A stretch of DNA of 64,000 nucleotides from Streptomyces sp. A3M-1-3 (lineage in GTDB: Bacteria > Actinomycetota > Actinomycetes > Streptomycetales > Streptomycetaceae), in contig NZ_JANAVP010000002.1 of the NCBI RefSeq assembly GCF_024213665.1, positions 6,021 through 70,020 of the forward strand, in the 5' to 3' direction. Position numbers and translations under genes: made by a program. The notes beneath the pieces are model-generated. The model was not told the origin of the DNA, ran no database searches, and saw nothing but the letters and a program-made list of their open reading frames with translations. Positions 45,427-53,381 of this stretch are shown one piece after another (the stretch's first letter is position 1; each line of letters begins with the position of its first letter).

Positions 45427-47070
45427 TCACTCGTTCGGCCGTACGAAGACCGTATGTCCGAACACCACCGTCCGCAGGCAGACGGGCAGTTCACCGCCCG
45501 GAGTGAGGTCCGGCAGCCCCGGGGTGCCGGAGCGCGGGTCGGTCGACCAGCGGGCGAGCCGGTCGTCGGGTGCCTGGACGACGAGCTCCGCCGTACGCCA
45601 GACCGCGTAGTCGGCCGGTGCGCCCGGGACGAGGACGCCCGCGTCGTCGCGGCCGATGGCCCGCCAGCCGCCGCGGGTGTGGGCGGTGAAGGCCGCCCGT
45701 GCGGAGATGCGGTGTTCCGGGGTGCGGTGGAAGGCCGCGGCCCGGACGGTGCCCCACGGGTCGAGGGGCGTGACCGGGCTGTCCGAGCCGAAGGCGAGCG
45801 GGACACCTACGCGCAGCATCGCCGCGTACGGGTTGAGGGTGCGGGCGCGCTCGGCCCCCAGACGCTGGGCGTACATCCCGTCCTCGCCGCCCCAGGCCGC
45901 GTCGAAGGCAGGCTGCACGGAGGCGGTCAGGCCGAATTCCGCGAAGGCCGCGATGGTCTCCGGGGTGAGCATCTCGGCATGCTCGACGCGGTGGCGGGCG
46001 GCCCGTACGCGGGCCAGGCCGACCTTGTCGGCGGCCGCCCGGACTCCCTCGGCCACCGAGGCGATCGCGGCGTCCCCGATGGCGTGGAAGCCCGCCTGGA
46101 GGCCCGCCTCGGTGCAGGCCGTGACGTGGGCGGCCACGGCGGCCGAGTCGAAGTGCGCGGTGCCGGAGTGGGAGGCGTCGGCGTACGGCTCGTGCAGGCA
46201 GGCGGTGTGCGAGCCGAGGGAGCCGTCGGCGAAGAGGTCTCCCGCCGCGCCGATCGCGCCGAGTTCGCGGATGCGGTCGGCGTCCTCGGCGTCCGTCACA
46301 TGGTCGGCCCAGTAACCGAAGACCCGTGGCCCGGGCTCCTCCCCGGCCAGCTTCAGCAGACCGGTGAAGTCGTGCTCGTCGGAGATGTCGGGGCCGCCGC
46401 ACTCGTGGACCGACCCGATGCCGAGCGAGGCGGCCCGGGCGAGCGCGGCCCGCTGCGCCTCGGTGCGCTGGCCCGGGGTGACGGCGGCGTGCGCCGCGGC
46501 GCGGACCGCGTGGTGGGCGTCGCCGGTGAGCGGGGCGTCGGGACGGTAGCCGGTCAGCTCGGTGACACCGGGGACCAGGTCGAGCAGAGCGGTGGTGGCG
46601 ACGGCCGAGTGGACATCGACCCGGGTGAGGTAGAGCGGCCGCCCGCCGGTGGCCTCGTCGAGTTCGAGGCGGTACGGGGGACGCCCTTCCGGCCAGCGTG
46701 ACGCGTCCCAGCCGTGGCCGAGGAGGACCCGGTCGGCGGGCCGGCCGACCGCGTGGACCCGTACGAGATCCAGCGCCTCGCCGAGCGAGCGGGCGCCCGA
46801 GAGGTCGAGGCCGGTCAGGGCGAGGCCGGTGGCGGTGGTGTGCACATGGGCGTCCGTGAACGCCGGGGTGACCAGAGCGCCTTCGAGGTCGACCACCTCG
46901 TCCACGCCGTCCGCGAAGGCGTCCGCGGCGCCCTCCGAGCCCACCCATGCGACATGGCCGCGCTCGACGACCATGGCCGTGGCGAAGGGGTCGGCGGGAC
47001 TGTGCACGTCCCCGCCGCGCAGCAGTACGGTGCGGTGGGGTTCGGGCTGGATGGCGGTGCGCTCGGTCAT
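45427..47070 (-). CDS. Amidohydrolase, YtcJ-like (amidohydrolase_3)
   Basis: 547-residue metal-dependent hydrolase. The metal site begins FTDAHVHTTATGL, with further ligands in the H-A-I-G-D motif (GFHAIGDAAIA) and HRVEHAEML, and the C-terminal PLAFGSDSPVTPLDPWGTV aspartate. This is the YtcJ/LAF3 group of amidohydrolase_3 proteins, whose substrates (N-acyl compounds) are mostly unknown. The start at 47070 is the ATG with family length; the frame is open further upstream but overlaps the Lrp gene region. It follows the Lrp/AsnC gene by 59 bp in the same direction, so that regulator may control it. Confidence 0.9.
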   Translation of the reverse strand: MTERTAIQPEPHRTVLLRGGDVHSPADPFATAMVVERGHVAWVGSEGAADAFADGVDEVVDLEGALVTPAFTDAHVHTTATGLALTGLDLSGARSLGEALDLVRVHAVGRPADRVLLGHGWDASRWPEGRPPYRLELDEATGGRPLYLTRVDVHSAVATTALLDLVPGVTELTGYRPDAPLTGDAHHAVRAAAHAAVTPGQRTEAQRAALARAASLGIGSVHECGGPDISDEHDFTGLLKLAGEEPGPRVFGYWADHVTDAEDADRIRELGAIGAAGDLFADGSLGSHTACLHEPYADASHSGTAHFDSAAVAAHVTACTEAGLQAGFHAIGDAAIASVAEGVRAAADKVGLARVRAARHRVEHAEMLTPETIAAFAEFGLTASVQPAFDAAWGGEDGMYAQRLGAERARTLNPYAAMLRVGVPLAFGSDSPVTPLDPWGTVRAAAFHRTPEHRISARAAFTAHTRGGWRAIGRDDAGVLVPGAPADYAVWRTAELVVQAPDDRLARWSTDPRSGTPGLPDLTPGGELPVCLRTVVFGHTVFVRPNE

Positions 47071-47129
47071 GGGGACCAGTCTCCCGCCTGTGCGGGGGTG
47101 GTCCGTGCGCGGGGTCCCGGCGGCCCGGG

Positions 47130-47579
47130 TCAGATGCGGGGCGGGCGGGCCTCGTACGGGGTGGAGAGGACCACCGTCGTGCGGGTGGACACGCCGGCCA
47201 GGGCGCGCAGCCGGCTCAGCAGGTCCTCCAGTTCGAGCGGAGAGGCCACGCGCACCTTGAGGATGTAGTTCTCCTCCCCGGCCACGCTGTGGCACGCCTC
47301 GATCTCGGGGACTCCGGCCAGCCGTTCCGCGATGTCGTCGGGAGCGCTGGGATCGAACGGTTTCACCGAGATGAAGGCCGTCAGGGGCAGGCCGACCGCC
47401 TCGGGGTCGACCACTGCGGCGTAGCCGCGGATGACACCGCGCTGCTCAAGTCGGCGTACGCGCTGATGAACCGCCGAGGTGGACAGGCCGGTGGCCTTGC
47501 CCAGATCGGTGTAGCTCATGCGCCCGTCCCTGACGAGCAGATCCACGATCTGGCGATCCAGCTCCTCCATAGTGCTCAT
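47130..47579 (-). CDS. Lrp/AsnC family transcriptional regulator
   Basis: 149 residues. The N-terminal HTH reads DRQIVDLLVRDGRMSYTDLGKATGLSTSAVHQRVRRLEQRGVIRGY; the C-terminal RAM (ligand-binding, oligomerisation) domain has CHSVAGEENYILKVRV. It likely senses an amino acid. A perfect 14-bp palindrome 20 bp upstream is a candidate autoregulatory site. It precedes the amidohydrolase gene in the same direction. Confidence 0.95.
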   Translation of the reverse strand: MSTMEELDRQIVDLLVRDGRMSYTDLGKATGLSTSAVHQRVRRLEQRGVIRGYAAVVDPEAVGLPLTAFISVKPFDPSAPDDIAERLAGVPEIEACHSVAGEENYILKVRVASPLELEDLLSRLRALAGVSTRTTVVLSTPYEARPPRI

Positions 47580-47598
47580 AGCGGATCAACCTATTGCC

Positions 47599-47612
47599 CC
47601 GGAGCGCTCCGG
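47599..47612. promoter_or_regulatory. 14-bp palindrome upstream of the Lrp/AsnC gene
   Basis: CCGGAGCGCTCCGG is a perfect palindrome, 20 bp before the regulator's start codon. Lrp-type operators are often more AT-rich, so this is only a candidate. Confidence 0.35.
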
Positions 47613-47784
47613 CACAGTCGGCGGTGGCCGCCGGGTGGCACCTGCGGCGGGCATGTGACGAACGCCACAGGTTTGTGACGCCGCCGATGGACGCGGCGTG
47701 GTTACCCGCCGCGCGCGACGGGAAGTGCTTGCTGTGGTCGAGGCCGCAAGTGCCTTATCGGCCCACCCGAGGGGGAGATTTTCC

Positions 47785-48201
47785 ATGCAGAACCCGAAGC
47801 GCAACGGACGTACCGAACCGGAGCCTGTCGATTTCGCCGACTCCATCGAGGACGACGACGCCGAACTCGACGCGTACGACACATTCGAGATGTACCGGGT
47901 GATCTGCCCGGACTGCGCACAGCCGATCGCACTGCTGGCGGACGAGGACGTGCTCCCGGAGCACGCGCTGTGCCCCACCCCGTGGAATCCGTTCGGGCTC
48001 ACCGCGTGCACGGGCACCGGGCGCTCGGCGTCGGACGCACGGCCGGCCGACCTGACCCTGGAGGTCCAGGAGCAGGACACCGCGCTGCTGTTGACGCTCC
48101 CTCAGGGCCTCGACTGGCGGACGCAGCCGTTCTCGCACGTCGGCGGTCCGGGCTCGCGTCCCGTCAGGGTGCCGCGGCAGGCGCAGCGGCACGCCGCCTG
48201 A
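47785..48201 (+). CDS. Conserved hypothetical protein with CPDC motif (138 aa)
   Basis: A very acidic N-terminal half (DSIEDDDAELDAYDTFEMY) is followed by VICPDCAQPIALLADEDVLPEHALC, which may bind zinc, then a C-terminal half with basic residues. GAGGGGGAG nine bases before the ATG selects this start. It is divergent from the Lrp gene. I do not recognise the family; the composition and the strong ribosome site support a real gene. Confidence 0.8.
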   Translation: MQNPKRNGRTEPEPVDFADSIEDDDAELDAYDTFEMYRVICPDCAQPIALLADEDVLPEHALCPTPWNPFGLTACTGTGRSASDARPADLTLEVQEQDTALLLTLPQGLDWRTQPFSHVGGPGSRPVRVPRQAQRHAA

Positions 48202-48220
48202 CCGCTCGGACCGCCTCTCG

Positions 48221-49306
48221 TCACCAGTAGCTTCCCTGCACCATGGCCGCCAGGCTGCCGTGGTGCAGGATCAGGCCGTCCGGATTCTCCGGGACCTGGA
48301 CCTCGCCGAAGTGGACTTGTCGGTAGGCGACTCTGAGCATCACGATCGCGTGCCGCAGCGCGGCGTAGAGCGTGTGGAACTCCATGTCGCGCGGGGTGTG
48401 GCCGGTGAGCCCGGCATAGCGGCGCTCGATGCTGTCGCGGCGCAGGAAGTCCGGCAGGCCGCGCTGGCCGAAGCTCACCGTCAGGTCCTGGAAGAAACGG
48501 TGCAGATAGACCGTCCACCCGAGGTCGACCTCGCGTGGGACGAGCGCCGCCATCTCCCAGTCGAGTACGGCGGCCGGCTCGAACCCGGCGTAGATGATGT
48601 TCCCGATGCGGGCGTCGCCCCAGTTGAGGACGGCCGGCCCTTCGTCGGCGGGCCAGAGCTGCTCCAGCCGGTCGAAGGCACTCTCGATCAGCGGTGAACT
48701 CGGCAGACCGTCAACGACCCAGCCGTAATAGGCACGTTGGGCATCGACGTGCAGGCGCAGCGGGCTGCCCGTGCCAGACGGCAGCAGGAACACGGCCTCC
48801 TTGGCCGGGACCTGGTCGTGCAGCCGGGCGATGACCGAGATGCTTGCCTCCTCGAGGCGGGCGCGCTGGGCGGCGGTCGCCGAGTGCAGCCAATTGCCCT
48901 CGTACGTATAGGGCATGACATCCGGCGGCACCCGGCCCTCGGCCCGCTCCATCACGAAGAACGGGGCGCCGAGGGACGTCGGGTCCTCTTCGAGCCACTG
49001 CACGCGGGGCACGGGCACGTCGGTGTGCTCGGCGACCAGGCTCATCACGCGGTGCTGGCGGGGCATGTCGTACGTCGGGAAGATCGTGTACGCGTCCGGA
49101 TCGGCGGCCAGCCGCAGGGCGCAGGCGCGCACCGGCGCCCCGGGGTGGTCGATGTCGAAGAGCAGGGTCTCGCTGGACATGCCGTTGGACTCCGGGACGC
49201 GGATCCCGGTGACGCGGACGCCGGGCAGGTGCCCGTCGAGCCACCGGGTCAGCCGCCGGCCGAGCTCCTCGGGATCGCGGGTCGTGGTACGGGGGCGGGG
49301 AACCAT
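48221..49306 (-). CDS. Phosphotransferase family protein (APH fold)
   Basis: 361 residues. Kinase-fold motifs: nucleotide-loop region RVPESNGMSSETLLFDI, catalytic loop LNWGDARIGNII and the metal-binding DWE in AAVLDWEMAALV. This is the APH-like group usually found beside acyl-CoA dehydrogenases, and an acyl-CoA dehydrogenase gene lies 1.6 kb away, so the substrate may be an acyl or hydroxyacyl compound rather than an antibiotic. It follows the frameshifted gene by 26 bp and is probably cotranscribed with it. Confidence 0.9.
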   Translation of the reverse strand: MVPRPRTTTRDPEELGRRLTRWLDGHLPGVRVTGIRVPESNGMSSETLLFDIDHPGAPVRACALRLAADPDAYTIFPTYDMPRQHRVMSLVAEHTDVPVPRVQWLEEDPTSLGAPFFVMERAEGRVPPDVMPYTYEGNWLHSATAAQRARLEEASISVIARLHDQVPAKEAVFLLPSGTGSPLRLHVDAQRAYYGWVVDGLPSSPLIESAFDRLEQLWPADEGPAVLNWGDARIGNIIYAGFEPAAVLDWEMAALVPREVDLGWTVYLHRFFQDLTVSFGQRGLPDFLRRDSIERRYAGLTGHTPRDMEFHTLYAALRHAIVMLRVAYRQVHFGEVQVPENPDGLILHHGSLAAMVQGSYW

Positions 49307-49332
49307 GCGGGTACTCCTGTCGGGTCAGGGAC

Positions 49333-50464
49333 TCAGGGAGCCACCGAGTCGTAGCCGGTGAAGCCGCTGGGGTCGTGGCGGCCGAAGGTGCCGTGTTCGA
49401 AGATGCCGTGGCCCACCTGGCCGTCGAGCGTGAAGCGGGCGGCGTGGTCGGTGACGCCGAAGGCGGCCATCGGGTGCGCGGCCGGGTCGGAGAGGTCGTA
49501 GCTGCGGCGGTCGGTCCAGTCCCGGCCCTGCCAGGCGCCGTGCTGCCAGTCGGTGGCGGGCGGGTAGCCGGCGCCGACGCCAGTGGGGAGGAGGCCAGGA
49601 CCTCGACCCCGAGTTCGTGGGGTTTGCGGGCCGGGTCGGTGAGGTGGACGACGGCGCGTTCGGGGTGGCGGGTGCCGGGTCGGTAGCTGATGTCGGCCTG
49701 GGGCCAGCCGAGTTGGACATCGCGGCGGCCGCTGCCGTCGGGGTGGACCAGCAGCGCCTCGTTGAGGGTGCGGTGGCCGTCGGCGTCCTCCTGGGCGATG
49801 ACCATCAGGAAGCGGTCCTCGAAGCGGACGGGTATCCAGAGCCAGTGGAAGCCCTCGGGCCGGTACTCCTCGGCGGCCCGGCCGCCCTCCTCGCCGGGGA
49901 TGGGGCGCACGCCCCAGCTGCGGTCGCGCGTCCCGGTCCACTCCCTGGGGGTGAGGCGGATTTCCCGGCCCGGGCGCGCAGCGTGCCGGTGCAGCCGCCC
50001 GCCTGCACGAAGCGGCGGCCTTCGAGCATCAGGCGGTCGCCCCGGCGCTGGACGTGGTGCGGTTCCCAGACGGCGGGGAATTCCGCGGTCCACTCGATGT
50101 CGTAGGCGAGGGAGTGGGGGTCGTCGGGGTCGGGGTCGCAGTGCAGCCGGATCCGGCGCAGCGGCTCCTCGACGGTGATCCCGAGCGGACCGACGCAGAG
50201 GTTCATCCGGTCGTCGGCGAGGGCGTCCGAGGCGCGTACGGCGAGGAGTTCGTCCCCGAGCCGGAGGGTGGCGTACGCGTCGATCACGCCCGCGTTGGGG
50301 TAGACGCCGAGGCCCACGATGAGGAGGGCACGCCCGGTGTGGTCGACGACGTGGAAGATGCACCGGTCGTACGCGTTGCGGTCGCCGGTGACGACGTGCT
50401 TCATCGACAAGGGGGCCTGGTGGATGGGGTATTCGTCGAGTGCGACGGGGCGGTCCTCGGCCAC
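49333..50464 (-). pseudogene. Frameshifted lipocalin-like (CrtC/DUF7064-like) conserved gene
   Basis: Three frames together give a coherent protein of about 377 residues. Part 1 (50464 to about 49972) ends GGCTGTLRAR; part 2 continues GREIRLTPREWTGTRDRSWGVRPIPG and ends VEVLASS near 49588; part 3 continues PTGVGAGYPPATDWQHG to GFTGYDSVAP and a stop. Each junction sits in a G/C run (49969-49972 and 49585-49588) and would be restored by adding one base. The WTGTRDRSWGVRPI block is typical of a beta-barrel lipocalin-like family of unknown function. Either a recent pseudogene or two sequencing errors. Confidence 0.75.
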
Positions 50465-50655
50465 GGCAAACCTCCTGGGCGCGGGGCGGGCAGCGCAAAC
50501 GGGTCAACGCAGCTGACGGTATGTCAGAAACCCTGCCGAAGGCCATACTCGTGTCACCGCTCACGGCCGCCCGGCGCCCGCCCCGGTCACATGGTGAACT
50601 CACGCCCGAATACCGCAGGGGGTGACCCCGGGATCCCGCCCCGCGTTGGCCAGAT

Positions 50656-50913
50656 ATGGACACGCTGTACTCCGCGACCGGCCGACGCCGTCGCCTGGTG
50701 ACGCCCAGCCCCGAAGAATCGGTTCATCACCCCGCCGATCCGCCCATCTACCGGGCGCTCCTGACCCATTGGGCGAACAGCGGCCGCACTCTGCCGGGAC
50801 GCCGGGACCCGGAGTGGTCCCGGCTCACGGCGGCGCCGATCTGGCCGGGCCGGACGGGCCGGCCCGGCTCGCAGTTCAGCGCGACTCGGGACCCGCGAGG
50901 TGACGGGCGATGA
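50656..50913 (+). CDS. Small conserved hypothetical protein (85 aa)
   Basis: MDTLYSATGRRRRLVTPSPE starts a basic, His/Trp/Pro-containing protein with HHPADPPIYRALLTHWAN and GRTLPGRRDPEWSRL, ending DPRGDGR. The composition is protein-like rather than shadow-like, and the reverse strand is non-coding over most of its length. Its last 38 bases overlap the 3' end of the opposing acyl-CoA dehydrogenase gene. No ribosome site is clear, so the mRNA may be leaderless. Family unknown. Confidence 0.5.
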   Translation: MDTLYSATGRRRRLVTPSPEESVHHPADPPIYRALLTHWANSGRTLPGRRDPEWSRLTAAPIWPGRTGRPGSQFSATRDPRGDGR

Positions 50914-52048
50914 CCATGCGCTGGATCTGATTCGTACCCTCGACGATCTGCAGCACCTTCGCCTCGCGCATGAACCGCTCCACCGGGAAGTCCATCGTGT
51001 AGCCGTAGCCGCCGAGGACCTGCACGGCGTCCGTGGTGACGCTCATCGCCGCGTCCGTGCAGAACAGCTTGGCCATGGCGGCCTGCCGCGAGAAGGGCCG
51101 TCCGGCGTCGCGCAGCCGTGCCGCCGCGAGGTACAGCGCCCGGCCCGCCTCGATACGCGTGGCCATGTCCGCGAGCATGAAGCGCAGCCCCTGGAAGTCC
51201 GCGATGGGCCGTCCGAACTGCAGCCGTCCGGTCGCGTACGACAGCGCCTCGTCCAGCGCCGCCTGGGCCACCCCGATCGCGCAGGCCGCGATGCCGAGCC
51301 GGCCCGAGTCGAGGGCGGACAGCGCGATGGCGAAGCCCTGACCCTCCTCGCCGATCCGGCGGGCGTCCGGAACGCGCACTCCGTCGAAGTGGAGTTGGGC
51401 GGTGGGCGAGCCCTTCATGCCCATCTTCTTCTCCGGCGCGGCGGCGCTCAGGTTCTCGGCGTCGCCCGGCACCAGGAACGCCGTGATGCCCCGGGCGCCA
51501 TCGCCTCCCGTACGCGCGAGGACCGTATAGAAGTCGGCGATGCCGCCGTGGGTGATCCAGGCCTTGGTGCCGGTGATGACCCAGTCACCGCCGTCGCGGA
51601 CGGCCTTGGTGCGCAGGGACGCGGCGTCCGAGCCGGAGGCGGGCTCGGAGAGGCAGTACGCCCCGAGGAGGCCGCCGCCGAGCATCGCGGGGAGATGTTC
51701 GGCCTGCTGCTCCTTGGTTCCGTACCCGGCGAGGGCGTGACAGGCCAGGGAATGGACGCTGACGCCGAGGCCGACGGTGAGGCGGGCCGCCGCGAGTTCT
51801 TCGAGGACCTGCAGGTAGACCTCGTAGGGCTGGTCGCCGCCGCCGAATTCGGAGTCGTACGGCAGACCGAGCAGACCGGAGTCGGAGAGGAGGGTGAACA
51901 CCTCGCGCGGGAAGTGCCCGGCGTCCTCCTCCTCGGCGGCCCGGGGCTGGATCTCCCCCTGGACGATCTCGCGCACGAGCGCGAGCAGGTCCCGGGACTC
52001 CTCGGTGGGCAGCTGTCGTTCCACCGGCTGCGGGGCGCGGTCGGGCAT
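50876..52048 (-). CDS. Acyl-CoA dehydrogenase
   Basis: 390-residue flavoprotein of the acyl-CoA dehydrogenase family, which introduces a trans-2,3 double bond into acyl-CoA and passes electrons to ETF. Signature 1 is GAYCLSEPASGSDAASL; signature 2 is QVLGGYGYTMDFPVERFMREAKV, followed by the catalytic-glutamate segment QIVEGTNQIQRM. The FAD-site WITHGG(I) motif is present. Chain length preference cannot be told. A TetR remnant lies upstream, possibly its former regulator. Confidence 0.95.
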   Translation of the reverse strand: MPDRAPQPVERQLPTEESRDLLALVREIVQGEIQPRAAEEEDAGHFPREVFTLLSDSGLLGLPYDSEFGGGDQPYEVYLQVLEELAAARLTVGLGVSVHSLACHALAGYGTKEQQAEHLPAMLGGGLLGAYCLSEPASGSDAASLRTKAVRDGGDWVITGTKAWITHGGIADFYTVLARTGGDGARGITAFLVPGDAENLSAAAPEKKMGMKGSPTAQLHFDGVRVPDARRIGEEGQGFAIALSALDSGRLGIAACAIGVAQAALDEALSYATGRLQFGRPIADFQGLRFMLADMATRIEAGRALYLAAARLRDAGRPFSRQAAMAKLFCTDAAMSVTTDAVQVLGGYGYTMDFPVERFMREAKVLQIVEGTNQIQRMVIARHLAGPESR

Positions 52049-52239
52049 GGCGGCGCTCTCCTCCCTGATCGGGCGCTGCGGCGGTCGCCGCGCAGGGTGT
52101 GGCTGCGCCGCCGTATGTACTGCTCACCAGCCGAGGCGGCCCTCCCGGATCACGGACGGGTGCTGACCAGCGGCTGTGGCGGCTTGAGTATGCCCGATCG
52201 GGGCCGTCCCGTCACGACTTCCAAGATCCACTGCCGAGA

Positions 52240-52534
52240 TCAGCCCTCGGTGTGCTCCACCGGGGGTGCGGGGCACTCCGGCACCAACTCCTCGATCGCG
52301 CCGAGCCTGTGTCTCAGCATCCGTGCCAGCAGCGGCACCCACGGTGTCCCGCTTCGGCTCCTGGTGTCCCAGCCAGTCCAGCGTGACGCCCTCGACGCTG
52401 TTCAGCCAGCCGACCAGGGCGAGGCGGGCGAGCGGCGGGAGGTTGCGGTGCCCGTACGCGCCGTCGGCGATGGTGCCGATCAGCTCCTCGCGCACCGCGT
52501 CGCGGATCGCCTGCACCTGGGTGTCGAATCCGAC
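52240..52534 (-). pseudogene. C-terminal remnant of a TetR-family regulator
   Basis: The minus strand encodes FDTQVQAIRDAVREELIGTIADGAYGHRNLPPLARLALVGWLNSVEGVTLDWL, then, one frame away, PLLARMLRHRLGAIEELVPEC and a stop at 52240. This is the ligand-binding C-terminal part of a TetR/AcrR regulator. The N-terminal helix-turn-helix is absent: the sequence before it is the stop of the small membrane gene at 52556. The frame break near 52350 would be restored by one added base. A nonfunctional fragment. Confidence 0.65.
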
Positions 52535-52555
52535 CCTGGAGGTCCCCGCGTACGG

Positions 52556-52708
52556 CTACATCAGGCCGGCCTGGGTGACGAACATGGCGAGCACGACGAC
52601 GAGGGTCCAGCCGAGGATGTGCTCCAGCAGCTTGGAGTCCTCTTCCTCGGGTCCGCCCGTGCGGGCGCGGGTGGCGGTGGTCGTGGCTGTGGCCGTAGTC
52701 GCAGTCAT
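52556..52708 (-). CDS. Small single-span membrane protein (50 aa)
   Basis: An ATG at 52708 opens a 50-codon gene: a Thr/Ala-rich start (MTATTATATTTATRA), a charged GGPEEEDSKLLEHIL segment, and a hydrophobic C-terminal span GWTLVVVLAMFVTQAGLM, then TAG. The KLLEHIL-x-WT-x-VVVLAMFVTQAGL pattern recurs, as I recall, in small Streptomyces membrane proteins. GAGCGAG precedes the start. It lies directly before the TetR remnant. Function unknown. Confidence 0.65.
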   Translation of the reverse strand: MTATTATATTTATRARTGGPEEEDSKLLEHILGWTLVVVLAMFVTQAGLM

Positions 52709-52838
52709 TGCAAACTCGCTCGGTCGTCTGGCAGTGGACGTCCCCCCCGTGACCCGTCCAATGTGCCAGCGAAACCAGCGTTCGAGGGAGAGATGTTCGT
52801 CACGCCGCCCCGGCCGCGCGGCTTATAGCGTCTCCCCC

Positions 52839-53357
52839 ATGGAGACGACGACTCTGCACGGGGCCGAGGTCACCCTCCGGCCCGCCGCTGCCGCCGACGT
52901 TCCGGCGCTGGCCGCCATTCGGGCGAAGCCCGAGGTGTACGCGCGCTGGCGCGGCGACGCAGACCTGGCGGCGGAGATCGCCGGCTACCTCGACGATCCC
53001 GACGTCCGCATGCTGGTCATCGAACGGGACGGCCGTACGGTCGGTGCCATCCAGTGGGGCGCGGAGACCGATCCCGACTACAGCCACGCGAACATCGATC
53101 TCTACCTGGACCCCGCGGCGCACGGCCGGGGCCTGGGTACCGACGCCGTCCGCACCCTGGCCCGGCACCTCGTCACCGACCACGGTTTCCATCGTCTGGT
53201 GATCGATCCGGCGGCGGACAACGCCGCCGCCATCCGCTGCTACACCAAGGTGGGCTTCCGCCCGGTCGGGATCATGCGCAGCTACGAACGCGGAGCGGAC
53301 GGCACGTGGCACGACGGCCTCCTGATGGACCTGCTGGCCGACGAGCTGACCGACTGA
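52839..53357 (+). CDS. GNAT acetyltransferase, AAC(6')-like
   Basis: 172 residues. The acetyl-CoA loop is AAHGRGLGTDAVRTLARHL; the C-terminal region DPAADNAAAIRCYTKVGFRPVGIMRSYERG resembles the aminoglycoside 6'-N-acetyltransferase and related RimI-type groups, with a final W-H-D-G-L-L-M-D-L-L motif. Resistance activity cannot be claimed from sequence; many chromosomal Streptomyces copies have unknown substrates. TAGCGT at 52826-52831 lies eight bases before the ATG, suggesting a leaderless mRNA. Confidence 0.88.
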   Translation: METTTLHGAEVTLRPAAAADVPALAAIRAKPEVYARWRGDADLAAEIAGYLDDPDVRMLVIERDGRTVGAIQWGAETDPDYSHANIDLYLDPAAHGRGLGTDAVRTLARHLVTDHGFHRLVIDPAADNAAAIRCYTKVGFRPVGIMRSYERGADGTWHDGLLMDLLADELTD

Positions 53358-53381
53358 GCCGACGAGCACGGGCCCGGCCCG

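Noticed and set aside
45077-46701. Possible plus- or minus-strand genes upstream of ppm1 and across the amidohydrolase
   Set aside because: Low-complexity translations; the amidohydrolase on the minus strand has all metal motifs.
52839-53357. Aminoglycoside-resistance gene
   Set aside because: The GNAT fold and AAC(6')-like C-terminus are seen, but sequence alone does not prove drug acetylation and the context is chromosomal.
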